64,000 bases of DNA, taken from contig DAOLIT010000018.1 of the NCBI GenBank assembly GCA_035328405.1, forward strand, positions 14,456 to 78,455, in the 5' to 3' direction. Position numbers and translations under genes: made by a program. Numbering within the stretch: position 1 is the stretch's first letter; each line of letters starts with the position of its first letter. Under the pieces are notes generated by a model, which did no database searches, had not been told where the DNA came from, and was given only the letters and a program-made list of their open reading frames with translations. This stretch comes from JAEUKA01 sp035328405 (GTDB taxonomy: Bacteria; Myxococcota_A; Polyangia; Palsa-1104; JAEUJZ01). Positions 1 through 8,809 of this stretch are shown in pieces.

Positions 1-552
1 TTTTCTCCAGACGGAAGCCGCATCGCCGTCACGCTTTCGTTCGAGGGAAACAGCGAGATTTATCTCATCACGCCGTCTGGGGAACTCATCAAGCGACTGA
101 CCAACAATCCTGCGATCGACAGTTCCCCAACGTGGTCTCCCGATGGAAGCGAGATCGCTTTTGTGTCCGATCGCCATGGAAGTCCACAAATTTGGAAAAT
201 GTCAGCGACGGGCGCGGACCAAGCAAAACTCACGCGGAAAGGCAGTTACAATGTCGAGCCCGCGTGGAATCCCAAACCGCTTGCGGGCAAGTCGCTCATC
301 GCGTTTTCGGGTCGGGATGAAAAAGGAACCTTGGATATTTTCACCGTCGATGCGTCGAACGGAGACTTGCAGCGCATCACCGAAAACCAGGGCTCGAACA
401 GCCACCCGAGCTGGGCGCCAACGGGACGAGCACTTGTATTCAAATCCTCTCGAGGTGGCGTCTACATTTCGACGGCGGATGGGAAAACCCAACGTCCCAT
501 CTTCCGAGGAAACGCCGACGCGCCCTCGTGGGGCCCCATTCCAAAACGGTAG
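1..552 (+). CDS. TolB/PD40-type beta-propeller protein, C-terminal part
   Basis: The gene is open from the first base of the window, so its start lies upstream. The 183 visible residues are a series of about four PD40 (WD40-like, TolB-type) blades. Each has the FSPDG or WSPDG pattern followed by an I-A-F/V strand and a short 'sequence element, value' strand (for example SPTWSPDGSEIAF and HPSWAPTGRALVF). Such propellers sit in the periplasm or outer membrane, as in TolB of the Tol-Pal system. Many bacteria, however, carry several unrelated PD40 proteins, and no pal or tolQRA gene is visible here. TolB itself is therefore possible but not shown. The stop is 15 bases from the convergent CBS gene. 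Confidence 0.8.
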   Translation, partial: FSPDGSRIAVTLSFEGNSEIYLITPSGELIKRLTNNPAIDSSPTWSPDGSEIAFVSDRHGSPQIWKMSATGADQAKLTRKGSYNVEPAWNPKPLAGKSLIAFSGRDEKGTLDIFTVDASNGDLQRITENQGSNSHPSWAPTGRALVFKSSRGGVYISTADGKTQRPIFRGNADAPSWGPIPKR

Positions 553-567
553 CCCACAAACTTTCAG

Positions 568-996
568 CTAGGTTTCTTCCTGTTCAAGGTGGATTCGCGC
601 AAAGCGGAGAAAGTCAGCCTCGGTGATGATGCCGACGAGCTTTCCGTCCGAAATGACTGGCAGACATCCATATTTGTGCTTTTCCAGGGTGCGAGCAGCC
701 TCAGCAGCATGTGCGGTCGGAGTCGTGGTGAGCACATCCTTGACCATCACCATCTCAATCGGAATGTCGCGCGCCACGTCTCCTGGCCGTTCGGCGCTCG
801 GGTTTCCATGACTGACCCAAGCCGCCAAAATCGTTCGGTGCGTGACGAGACCAACCAAGCGGTCGTCTCCATCGACAACAGGCAAATGTCGAATGCGGCC
901 CACTCGCATGATTCGGTCGGCCAAATCGAGGCTGTCGCCGACACGAAGCGCCTCGACAACGTCGGTCATGATGTCCTTCACAGTGGTGATCGCCAT
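568..996 (-). CDS. Tandem CBS-domain protein
   Basis: The 142-residue protein is two CBS domains and little else. The first begins with V-K-D-I-M-T-D-V and contains the R-H-L-P-V-V-D strand. The second begins M-V-K-D-V-L-T and ends in a K-L-V-G-I-I-T-E-A-D-F-L-R helix. CBS pairs bind adenosine nucleotides and usually regulate a partner; no partner is fused here. I chose the ATG at 996 because GGAGGAAGAA lies directly before it; a longer reading frame up to 1098 would run into the divergent glycosylase gene. The function is inferred from the domain only. Confidence 0.85.
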   Translation of the reverse strand: MAITTVKDIMTDVVEALRVGDSLDLADRIMRVGRIRHLPVVDGDDRLVGLVTHRTILAAWVSHGNPSAERPGDVARDIPIEMVMVKDVLTTTPTAHAAEAARTLEKHKYGCLPVISDGKLVGIITEADFLRFARIHLEQEET

Positions 997-1085
997 TTCT
1001 TCCTCCACAGCCCAAAGCCCGATCCAAGTGGGCAGCAGCCCTAACATACGTCGCTCGCTGCGAAATTGCATTACTATCTCGGCCC

Positions 1086-2240
1086 ATGACGCGGCCACTT
1101 TCCCCTACAGGTCATCTAGAACCTACATTGGCAGCCCCCACAGCGGCAGCCGGTTTGACAGCGACGGTTGATGGTGGCGAACAGCCAATTGCAGAATTGC
1201 GTCGCATCGTCAGTTCCATGCGCGCTCGCCTCGATTGGATTCGGAACGGAGGCATAGACGGTATTCCTGTGTCGGATTTGCAACACGCACAACCGGGCAC
1301 AACAACAGCCGAGACCGCGCCCACGCGATTCTTTGAGGAGAGCAGACCAGCGGGAGCGGTCCATGCTCCGCCGGAAATGTTGAGAACCCGAGCGTCGCAA
1401 GAGGGAGACCGTCCCCCGGTTGCGAACCACCCAACTGACGCCGAAGCAGCGGCTCGGGCCGCACTTGAGCGCGCGAAATTGCTTGCGGCTGCGCCGATGG
1501 AACCAAGCCGTTCCCGAGTGCGCGACAAACCAGCGTCGAGCAAGTTGTTTGCGGAACCCACAACCCAAAACACTCCCGGCGGAGATTATCCCGAACTTAC
1601 CTCGCTGCCTCACGGTGAAGAAGGTTTGCGAATCGTGCGTGACTTCATCGGAGATTGCCGTCGCTGCAAGTTGTGTCATGGCCGCAACCAGTTGGTTTTT
1701 GGCGAAGGCAGCGCATACCCATGGATCGCGTTCGTCGGAGAAGGTCCCGGTGCGGACGAAGACAGAACGGGGCGACCTTTTGTCGGCGCTGCGGGTGAAT
1801 TGCTCTCGAAAATGATCAAGGCGATGGGAGAACATGCGCTCAAAATGGGGTTGCCCGAACTGGCTTCTCGTCTAAAACGTGAGGAGGTGTACATCGGCAA
1901 CGTCGTCAAATGCCGCCCACCCGGAAACCGCACGCCCGAACCGGACGAAGTTTCGGCTTGCGGAGGCTTCATTACGGCGCAGCTTGCGTGTTTGGCCCCT
2001 CGTGTCATCGTCGCACTTGGTCGTACACCCACCCAGTTTTTGCTACAGAACAACGCTCCGCTCGGGCGACTGCGCGGCCAGTTTGGCGTTTTTCGCGGCG
2101 TGCCCGTCATGCCGACCTATCACCCCGCGTACCTCCTGCGAGCGCCCTCGGCCAAAGCGCAAGTCTGGGAGGATTTGAAACTCGTCATCTCGCGCCTCGC
2201 GGAATGCCAAAGCGAGACGCAGCAGATGGCGCAGCTTTGA
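1086..2240 (+). CDS. Family 4-type uracil-DNA glycosylase with long N-terminal extension
   Basis: This is a predicted [4Fe-4S] uracil-DNA glycosylase that removes uracil from DNA in base excision repair. Residues about 185-370 form the catalytic domain. They carry the cluster ligands C191/C194 and C276/C292, motif A GEGPGADED at 218-226, the KCRPPGNR segment at 275-282 and the YHPAYLL motif at 345-351. The first 170 residues are low-complexity, rich in Ala, Pro, Thr and Arg, and match no domain I know. Family members are commonly about 200 residues, so the extension nearly doubles the protein. The ATG at 1086 has no Shine-Dalgarno sequence, but a TACTAT hexamer ends 8 bases before it. Confidence 0.9.
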   Translation: MTRPLSPTGHLEPTLAAPTAAAGLTATVDGGEQPIAELRRIVSSMRARLDWIRNGGIDGIPVSDLQHAQPGTTTAETAPTRFFEESRPAGAVHAPPEMLRTRASQEGDRPPVANHPTDAEAAARAALERAKLLAAAPMEPSRSRVRDKPASSKLFAEPTTQNTPGGDYPELTSLPHGEEGLRIVRDFIGDCRRCKLCHGRNQLVFGEGSAYPWIAFVGEGPGADEDRTGRPFVGAAGELLSKMIKAMGEHALKMGLPELASRLKREEVYIGNVVKCRPPGNRTPEPDEVSACGGFITAQLACLAPRVIVALGRTPTQFLLQNNAPLGRLRGQFGVFRGVPVMPTYHPAYLLRAPSAKAQVWEDLKLVISRLAECQSETQQMAQL

Positions 2241-2299
2241 GACCAAAACACACGACACGAAACCACTTCAACCCACTACACCCGACAAAGGAGATCCAC

Positions 2300-2788
2300 A
2301 TGTCTCGTTTCGCTTTTGCCCAACCATTTCGCTGTGTTCTCGTCGCGCTTCTTCTGTCCATCGGTTCGACTCAGGCGCTCGCGTTGCCTCCGGCAGGCAG
2401 CATCGTAGTTACCGAGCGACGCCTCAACCACGCACTCGGCTCGTTCCACGAAGATCTGAAAACCGAAGCAAAAAAAGTGCTCACGCGCGCGCCCGAACAC
2501 GAAAATTGGAAACTCTATTTCGTCGCGCATCTGAAAAAGGCTGCGGGCGACAGCAAGGTCAATGTCGTGTTTTATGACGCAAACCAGACGGGAAAAGCCG
2601 CCACTGGGCGCGAGCCAGTTCACTTTGCGGAAATCAACACCCAACCCAGCGCCAAAGTCCTGATGTCGGACGTCGAGCTTCGACCGGATCAAGGTTTCAA
2701 ACAGGGCGGAAAATATCAGGTGTTGATCACGCGGCTCATCAACGGGAAAGAGGAAGTGTACGCACGGACGCAGGTCGAACTGAAGTAG
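2300..2788 (+). CDS. Small exported protein of unknown function
   Basis: The 162-residue product starts with a clear Sec signal peptide: basic Met-Ser-Arg start, a V-L-V-A-L-L-L-S hydrophobic core, and likely cleavage after A-L-A near residue 29. The mature part is soluble, about 130 residues, with no cysteines and no motif I recognise. The start is fixed by AAAGGAG seven bases before the ATG. The 3' end overlaps the convergent Lon-type protease gene by 50 bases. I do not recognise the family. The layout, a short exported protein with a beta-rich C-terminus, is compatible with a periplasmic binding or structural role, but nothing shows it. Confidence 0.75.
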   Translation: MSRFAFAQPFRCVLVALLLSIGSTQALALPPAGSIVVTERRLNHALGSFHEDLKTEAKKVLTRAPEHENWKLYFVAHLKKAAGDSKVNVVFYDANQTGKAATGREPVHFAEINTQPSAKVLMSDVELRPDQGFKQGGKYQVLITRLINGKEEVYARTQVELK

Positions 2789-5588
2789 GCCGGGCAAACG
2801 GGTGGAACTCGGCACCTTCGTTGATTTCCGCCCCACCATCGTCGATGCCTTCCGCGTTGCTTTCAAAACCGTGTGCCTCGGCTTGACGCAAACGCTCGGC
2901 GATTTCAATGATCCGACGCTCCACACGACCAAAGACACTGACCGCCGGAAAACGTCCTGACGAGTCGCGTTCGCCTGCCGGCAAACCGGTGAGGATTTCG
3001 ATTCCCTCGGACACCGTCGAGATCGCGTAAACGTGGAACAGGCCGCGTTTGGTGGCTTGCACCACGTCATCTCGAAGAACAAGGTGAGGCAAGTTGGCTT
3101 TCGGAATCATGACGCCCTGATTTCCGGTAAGCCCCCGAGCCTGACACAGGTCGAAAAAACCCTCGATTTTGGCACACACGCCGCCGATTGCCTGCATTTC
3201 GCCAAGCTGATTGACGCTGCCAGTGACGGCGATGCTTTGATCGATCGCGACATCCGCCAGCGCAGACAAAACAGCAAAAAGCTCACTTGAACTTGCGCTG
3301 TCACCGTCGATTTCGCCGTAGCTTTGTTCAAACACAAGCTGCGCACGCAGGCTGAGCGGTCGCTCTTGACCAAACATTCTCGCCAGATAACCGCGCAAAA
3401 TCGCCACGCCTTTGGTGTGAATCGCTCCGCCGAGCTGGGCTTCGCGTTCGACATCGACGATGCCCTCTCGTCCGAGCGCCACGACGGCAGTGATCCGCAT
3501 CGGCTGGCCAAATTCCACATCGCCCGTGTGAAACACCGACAGACCATTCACCACACCCACTCGCATGCCTGTCGTGTCCAGGGCCACTTCCCCTCGCAGC
3601 GTCAATTCCCGAATGTGTCGTTCTTCACTCGCCAGACGTTCCCGTCGCTCTTGCCAAGCCAATTCCACATCCTGGCTTGTCACGGTCAACGCTCGCTTTT
3701 CCTCGGACCGAGGCTGCGAAGCCAACCGGCTGCGAGCTTGTGCGACGGCAAACATCGCTGTTTCGTCGAGCGGTTCCAGACAAAGCGACAACCGTTCGCG
3801 ATCCTCGGCAAGGCGCGTGGACAAATCGAGCAACCTGGCCCGCGCCGACCGGTCGAAACGAGGCAATCCCCGACGACGTGCGAGTTCTGCCAGCACGGCG
3901 TCCAGCACATGAAGCGTCTCGGCGTTTCTCGGCACGACTGGATCGACCTCGACCTTGATCCGAAACAGGGAACCAAAATCGGGATCGCTCGAACGCAGCG
4001 CGTCGTAAAGTGCCGCCGAACCCACCAGCACCACGCGCACCGGAAGCGGCGCGGGTGCAGGCCTCAGCGTCGTCGCGTACAAACCTGTCGGCCCGACCGG
4101 ATCTTCGACCGCCAACCGTTTCTCCCGCAGCACCCGCTTGAGCCGCTCCCAAATCAGCGGATCGGTCAGCAAATCCTGCGCTCGCACGACCAGCACGCCG
4201 CCCATCGCTTTGTGCATCGAACCGGGCCGAATGCGCATAAAGTCGGTCAGCAGCGCACCAAAACGCACCCTTCGTTCCAAATACCCAAACAAATTCGCAT
4301 ACGTGGGATTGGTTTCGTAGACGACCGGCGCGTGTTCCGAAGCCCGGTGCGTACACAGCAGATTGAGCTGAAACCGTTTCAGTCGCGTCGCCAGTTCCGG
4401 GTCGCCGTCCTCGAGTTTTTCGTCCGTTTCGGGATCGGCCTCGCTCGTATCCGGTTCGATCAGGTCTTCCCAGTCATCCATGAGCGCCTGCTTGACCCGA
4501 CGCAGATAGCGCGCAACCTCGGGAGAAAGACTGGCGAACCGATCGAACACGTCACGCATTTCGCGCTGAATGAGCGTCGATGCCGCCCGTGCCAGCGCAG
4601 CCGTTCGCTCCGCATCAAACCGCGCACCTTGCGCTTTCACAAGCCGCGCAGCCTTTTCCACCTCGCGAGTCAGCCGCTCAGCCGCGTTTTGCAGTGCGCG
4701 TTTTGTGTTCTCATCGAGCACATCAAACTGTTCGGCGGACAGCGGCTTTCCGTGGAGGATCGGGAACGTCTGCACCGCGCCCTGAACGGTCCGCACTCCA
4801 AAACCGTGCGTTTTGGCCGTGTTTTCCAAATCCGTGAGAATTTGTTTGTTTCTCGCCTCCATCTCCGACGACAGTTTTTTGTGCGCGCGTTCCAAGTCCT
4901 CCGCGTCCAAAAGATGCGACATGCGATCGCGCAGCCCGTCGAGCAGGTCGCCCATCGCCTCCAAAAGCGCCGGGCCCGTTCCCGGCGGCAAGAGCAGCGG
5001 TTTGGGCGATTCGGGGTGATCGAAGTCGTGGATGTACACGAGGTCGTTTGGCGCATTCATTTGCGCGGCAAACCGCTCGGCGTGACCGACGACGGCAGTT
5101 TCGATCATCACTTCGGGCTGGGCAGCGACGTAAATGTGGAAATCGCTTTCCGGCATGCCAAAACCCAAATCGAGCGACCGACGAGCCACTTTGGGCACCA
5201 AATCCCAAAAACCAGCGTCCACAGGCTTTTCAGGCAACGTTTCTGGGTCCAACCAGACATTCAACGCGTCGTCGGAAACCAAAAACCGCAGCCTCGTGCG
5301 CAGGCTGGTGCTCGGTTCCGGCAAAACCAGCAATTTCGGGTCGAGCGGCGGACCCTCATCGGCTGGAACTGGCGAAATGTTGCTGGGAGAAACCGCAGAT
5401 TCAGCCGATTCCCCAGCCTCGCCTGTCCCACCACCCTGGCAAGCCGGTTCCGACTCGCCTTCACACACACCCTCGCGGACAACCTGTTCCGTTTCCGATC
5501 GAAAAGCCTCGACCGCGGCATCGCTGTTTGAAGGAGTTTCACTGCTTGGCGGCGTTGCGCCTGGGTTTTCGGTGGCTTCCGGTTGCAT
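2739..5588 (-). CDS. Lon-type (AAA_32/LonB-related) protease with degenerate ATPase motifs
   Basis: The protein (949 residues from the ATG at 5588; a TTG two codons upstream is possible) follows the layout of Lon-related AAA_32 proteases. It has an acidic low-complexity N-terminus (1-80), an AAA-like region with a helical insertion, and a C-terminal Lon protease domain. The proteolytic dyad is intact: S764 in DGDSAS and K807 in CAKIEGFF, 43 residues apart as in classical Lon. The ATPase site is not intact. The place where relatives have a glycine-rich P-loop reads YVAAQPEVMIETA (about 153-165), and the Walker B strand reads GVLVVRAQDLL without the acidic pair. Protein quality control is the family role; ATP-driven unfolding looks unlikely here. 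Confidence 0.85.
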   Translation of the reverse strand: MQPEATENPGATPPSSETPSNSDAAVEAFRSETEQVVREGVCEGESEPACQGGGTGEAGESAESAVSPSNISPVPADEGPPLDPKLLVLPEPSTSLRTRLRFLVSDDALNVWLDPETLPEKPVDAGFWDLVPKVARRSLDLGFGMPESDFHIYVAAQPEVMIETAVVGHAERFAAQMNAPNDLVYIHDFDHPESPKPLLLPPGTGPALLEAMGDLLDGLRDRMSHLLDAEDLERAHKKLSSEMEARNKQILTDLENTAKTHGFGVRTVQGAVQTFPILHGKPLSAEQFDVLDENTKRALQNAAERLTREVEKAARLVKAQGARFDAERTAALARAASTLIQREMRDVFDRFASLSPEVARYLRRVKQALMDDWEDLIEPDTSEADPETDEKLEDGDPELATRLKRFQLNLLCTHRASEHAPVVYETNPTYANLFGYLERRVRFGALLTDFMRIRPGSMHKAMGGVLVVRAQDLLTDPLIWERLKRVLREKRLAVEDPVGPTGLYATTLRPAPAPLPVRVVLVGSAALYDALRSSDPDFGSLFRIKVEVDPVVPRNAETLHVLDAVLAELARRRGLPRFDRSARARLLDLSTRLAEDRERLSLCLEPLDETAMFAVAQARSRLASQPRSEEKRALTVTSQDVELAWQERRERLASEERHIRELTLRGEVALDTTGMRVGVVNGLSVFHTGDVEFGQPMRITAVVALGREGIVDVEREAQLGGAIHTKGVAILRGYLARMFGQERPLSLRAQLVFEQSYGEIDGDSASSSELFAVLSALADVAIDQSIAVTGSVNQLGEMQAIGGVCAKIEGFFDLCQARGLTGNQGVMIPKANLPHLVLRDDVVQATKRGLFHVYAISTVSEGIEILTGLPAGERDSSGRFPAVSVFGRVERRIIEIAERLRQAEAHGFESNAEGIDDGGAEINEGAEFHPFARPTSVRPASVRTLPLSR

Positions 5589-5720
5589 GTTCAAAAGAGG
5601 CTCTATGTTCTACCAGAGCCGCGCGCTTGGCTATGCCCGATCCGCGTGTATGCCTGCATCCGACAGGCAACGACAGGCTCGGCGCGTTTTTGCGAAGGAC
5701 TCGGCTGCACGTTGGGGTGT

Positions 5721-6341
5721 ATGCTGCCCGCCGTGCTGCTCGCGATAAACCCCGACCATCCAGAGCCACGCAAAATCGCCCGAGCCGTCGCTGCGCTCGA
5801 AGCGGGGGAGATCATCGCGTACCCAACCGATACGGTGTACGGGCTGGGGTGCGACCTTTTGAACAAAGCAGCCGTCGAGAAACTGTATCAAATCAAGCAA
5901 ATGCCCAAGAGCCAGCCGCTCGCGCTCATCTGCGTAGATTTGTCTGACATTTCCCGATATGTCCTCCTCGACAATGTTGCCTATCGGTTGCTGAAACGGC
6001 TTTTGCCGGGGCCGTACACGTTCGTTCTACCGGCCACGCGCGAAGTTCCCAAAATCATTGCGCCCAAACGCACCCAAGTCGGCATCCGCGTGCCCGACCA
6101 CGCCGTGCCGAGAGCCATCGCGCAACAACTGGGCAGGCCGCTCATTTCCACGACGGCCACGCAGTTTGAAAAAGAGCCGCTTCAGTGGCCAGAAGACATC
6201 GCGAGCCTGTTTCGACAGGTTTCGCTTGTTCTCGACGGTGGGCCTGGCGGCGTCACACCAACCACCGTCGTTGATTTGACCGAGAATCCGCCCAACGTGA
6301 TTCGGCACGGCGTGGGCAAAATTGACTTTCTTTCTGACTGA
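5721..6341 (+). CDS. yciO: YciO-type Sua5/YrdC family protein
   Basis: The 206-residue protein has the YrdC fold of the threonylcarbamoyl-AMP synthase superfamily, including the YPTDTVYGLGCD signature near the N-terminus, the P-G-P/Y-Y-T-F strand and the V-G-I-R-V-P segment. The IKQMP, LALICVDLSDIS and KPTTV-like PTTVVDLT stretches resemble E. coli YciO more than TsaC. YciO-type proteins are paralogues of TsaC and may not be the main tRNA t6A enzyme. I start at the ATG at 5721; the frame stays open upstream to 5583, but that part looks unlike the family. The next gene starts 22 bases downstream, so the two are probably co-transcribed. Confidence 0.85.
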   Translation: MLPAVLLAINPDHPEPRKIARAVAALEAGEIIAYPTDTVYGLGCDLLNKAAVEKLYQIKQMPKSQPLALICVDLSDISRYVLLDNVAYRLLKRLLPGPYTFVLPATREVPKIIAPKRTQVGIRVPDHAVPRAIAQQLGRPLISTTATQFEKEPLQWPEDIASLFRQVSLVLDGGPGGVTPTTVVDLTENPPNVIRHGVGKIDFLSD

Positions 6342-6363
6342 AACGGGAGAAAAGCGGAGCGAC

Positions 6364-7317
6364 ATGGCAAAGCGCGTTTTGATCGTGAATCCCAATGCTC
6401 GAGGCGGTTTTGCGAAAAACAAGTGGCCGGTGTTGGAACCCGTGCTGCGCGACGCTCTCGGCTCGATCGAAGTGATGTTCACGAAGCAATCAGGAGACGG
6501 CACGCGCTTGGCCGAAGAAGCTGTCGCGTCCGGTGCCGAGTCGGTGATCGCAATGGGCGGAGATGGAACAGCCTCGGAAGTCGCGGCTGGATTGCTCGCG
6601 GCGTTTTTGAAACAGGCTCGGAGCGAACCGACGTGTTCCTTTGGCTATTTGCCGTGTGCGACGGGCGGGGATTTTCGTCGGATTTTGGGAACACCAACGG
6701 ACCTTCGGGAAGCCGCTGAAGCGATCGCGAGAGCCAAACCGAGACCCATCGACGCAGGCCAAATCGATTTCATTGGCCACGATGGCCAGCCTCGACGCAG
6801 TTTTTTCATCAATGTCGCAAGCTGCGGGATTTCCGGTTTGGTCGATCATTTCGTGAACGAAGGCAGCAAGGCACTCGGGGGCACGGCGACGTTCTTTTTG
6901 GCTTCCCTGCGTGCGACGTTTCAATACAAAAACGTACTCGTCCGCGTAAAGCTCGACGACGAGCCCAGTTACGAACAACGGATTTATACGCTGGCGGTAG
7001 CCAACGGCGGTTACTTTGGCGGCGGAATGAACATCGCGCCGGACGCGAAACTCGACGACGGTTGGTTCGACGTAACGACGCTCGGCGATTTGTCCGTCTT
7101 GGAAGCGCTCAAACTGAGCGGCCTGATTTACAAAGGCCAACAGGGTCGGATGTCAAAAGTGTCGATGAAAAAAGCGCGTCGGATTGTTGTCGAACCGGTT
7201 GATTCGGAACAGAAAGTGCTGCTCGACACCGACGGGGAAACGCCAGGTCGTCTTCCCGCAACGTTCACGCTTTTGCCCGCCGCCTTGTCGTTTCTTTCCG
7301 ACAAAACTGCGCGTTGA
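6364..7317 (+). CDS. Diacylglycerol/lipid kinase (YegS/DagK family)
   Basis: The 317-residue protein belongs to the diacylglycerol kinase catalytic family, which phosphorylates lipid hydroxyls with ATP at the inner membrane. Visible landmarks are the N-terminal VNPNARGG strand-turn, the nucleotide-binding GGDGTASEVA motif near residues 64-73, the GGDFRR loop, and a C-terminal lobe with D-T-D-G-E-T-P-G. The length is normal for YegS-type kinases. The ATG at 6364 has GCGGAG before it and is preferred over an in-frame codon at 6322 that overlaps yciO. Whether the substrate is diacylglycerol, phosphatidylglycerol, sphingosine or a ceramide cannot be read from the sequence. Confidence 0.88.
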   Translation: MAKRVLIVNPNARGGFAKNKWPVLEPVLRDALGSIEVMFTKQSGDGTRLAEEAVASGAESVIAMGGDGTASEVAAGLLAAFLKQARSEPTCSFGYLPCATGGDFRRILGTPTDLREAAEAIARAKPRPIDAGQIDFIGHDGQPRRSFFINVASCGISGLVDHFVNEGSKALGGTATFFLASLRATFQYKNVLVRVKLDDEPSYEQRIYTLAVANGGYFGGGMNIAPDAKLDDGWFDVTTLGDLSVLEALKLSGLIYKGQQGRMSKVSMKKARRIVVEPVDSEQKVLLDTDGETPGRLPATFTLLPAALSFLSDKTAR

Positions 7318-7329
7318 CGCGATACCGCA

Positions 7330-7713
7330 CTAAACCGAGGCAAGACGACGGGCGAGGATGCTCGCAGCGACGTGGGCGAGGAGGCAGAGCACACAGGTCG
7401 TTGCAGCGTATCCTCCTCCCGACAGTACGCCGTGCTCCTCGACGAGCTTCACGGTTTCGTGGTTGAAGGTCGAGTAGGTTGTAAACCCACCGCAAAAGCC
7501 CGTCGTCAAAAGCAACCGCAGTTCAGGTCGCAGCGAAAAACCGCGCGAAACGCTTTCGTTCACGAGGGACAACACAAAACACCCCACCACGTTGACAAGA
7601 AGCGTCCCAAGCGGCCACGCGCCGCCCACGCGAGGATGAATCAGCAGCGCAATCGCATAGCGCAAAAAACCCCCGAGCGCGCTCCCCGCCGTGACCAGAA
7701 GAAATGCGAGCAT
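7330..7713 (-). CDS. crcB: Fluoride ion exporter CrcB/Fluc
   Basis: The 127-residue, four-helix membrane protein has the CrcB/Fluc signatures: GGFLRYAI in helix 1, GTLLVNVVGCFVL in helix 2 and the TTGFCGGFTTYSTF turn in helix 3 that forms the Phe-box and Na+ site of the dual-topology channel. It expels cytoplasmic fluoride. Only 63 bases separate its start from the divergent prmC, and I could not find a fluoride riboswitch in that space. A longer upstream frame reaching 8031 is antisense to prmC and was discarded. Length and topology are complete for a homodimer-forming Fluc. Confidence 0.93.
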   Translation of the reverse strand: MLAFLLVTAGSALGGFLRYAIALLIHPRVGGAWPLGTLLVNVVGCFVLSLVNESVSRGFSLRPELRLLLTTGFCGGFTTYSTFNHETVKLVEEHGVLSGGGYAATTCVLCLLAHVAASILARRLASV

Positions 7714-7776
7714 CTTGTTCGTTCTGTTTATCACGACTTGGTTTTGCGGGGCGCTCGTTGATATGCTGCCGGCCCC

Positions 7777-8808
7777 GTGTCGGTAGAAACTTTGCAGCAA
7801 GTGTGGACCGTGCGCCGGGTTCTGACCTGGACAGAGCAGCGTTTTCGGCGCAGCAGCCTCGCATCGCCGCGCCTCGATGCCGAAATTCTGCTGGGGCATT
7901 GCCTGCAAAAAAACCGCGTGCGGCTGTACCTCGACTTTGATCAACCGCTTGCGACCGACGAACTTGCGCGCTTCAAACACGTTGTGCAGAAGCGACTTTC
8001 GGGCACTCCGGTGGCGTACTTGACCGGCCAAAAGGAGTTCTTTTCGCTGCCATTGGAAGTCAGCCCCGCCGTGCTGATTCCAAGACCCGAAACCGAGACG
8101 CTGGTCGAACTAGCACTCCGTTTTTTGTCGAGCGGTTCCTTTTTGAACGAAGCAAAACACGAAACTTCGTCGCTGTTGCCCGTGCAAGTGGTGTATGACA
8201 CCCTGCCGCAAACCAGCGAAGTCGCTGACGAAACCGCAGGTGAAACGCCGCCTGTTGCGCCCGAAAAAGCCGAGCCTCTTTCAGAAACGCGGGCGCAGAC
8301 AAAAACCGTCGTTGATGTGGGCACGGGCAGCGGTGCGATTGCACTTGCGATCAAGCAGCTCGCCAAAAACGTCCGTGTGCTGGCCGTCGAAAAAAGCCCG
8401 GCGGCGCTCGACATCGCGAAAAAAAATGCCGAACGTCTCGGTTTGCAGGTGGAATTTTTGTCTGGAGATTTGCTTTTTCCCGTGCCCGAAACCGAAACGC
8501 TGGATCTCGTGTGTGCAAATCTCCCCTACATCCCTACAGGGGACATCGCCACACTCGCGCAGGACGTGCAAAACGAACCACGCATGGCGCTGGATGGTGG
8601 GCCGGACGGTCTTTCGACGATTGCACGTCTGTGCGACACGGCGGCGGCGCGCTTGCGATCGGGCAGCGGAATTCTTCTGGAAGTGGGTGCCGGACAGGCC
8701 CAGGCGGTGGAAAAGCGGCTGCGTTCATCCGGCTTTTCGAGTGTGACGAGCGTGCGCGACCTCGCCGGGATCGAGCGCGTCGTTGTCGGCCTGGCTGGAG
8801 GCCTCTGA
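7777..8808 (+). CDS. prmC: Release factor glutamine methyltransferase PrmC/HemK with linker insertion
   Basis: PrmC methylates the GGQ glutamine of release factors RF1 and RF2. The N-terminal helical domain (about 1-100) ends in the conserved IPRPETE motif (101-107). The Rossmann domain begins with VVDVGTGSGAIAL (178-190), and the catalytic NLPY (an N-P/L-P-Y motif) is present. Between them, residues about 119-176 are a polar, Pro/Glu/Thr-rich segment that bacterial PrmC proteins usually lack, which makes this one 343 residues instead of about 280. The start is GTG, with a TATGCT hexamer ending nine bases before it. The nickel/cobalt-type permease gene follows after one base. Confidence 0.93.
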   Translation: MSVETLQQVWTVRRVLTWTEQRFRRSSLASPRLDAEILLGHCLQKNRVRLYLDFDQPLATDELARFKHVVQKRLSGTPVAYLTGQKEFFSLPLEVSPAVLIPRPETETLVELALRFLSSGSFLNEAKHETSSLLPVQVVYDTLPQTSEVADETAGETPPVAPEKAEPLSETRAQTKTVVDVGTGSGAIALAIKQLAKNVRVLAVEKSPAALDIAKKNAERLGLQVEFLSGDLLFPVPETETLDLVCANLPYIPTGDIATLAQDVQNEPRMALDGGPDGLSTIARLCDTAAARLRSGSGILLEVGAGQAQAVEKRLRSSGFSSVTSVRDLAGIERVVVGLAGGL

Positions 8809-8809
8809 C

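Noticed and set aside
3324..5531. A 735-codon open frame on the plus strand
   Set aside because: It is the antisense of the Lon-type protease and reads as Arg/His/Gln-rich sequence without any domain; the protease on the other strand has clear motifs.
7714..7776. Fluoride riboswitch in front of crcB
   Set aside because: The 63 bases between crcB and prmC do not contain the riboswitch core or room for its full fold.
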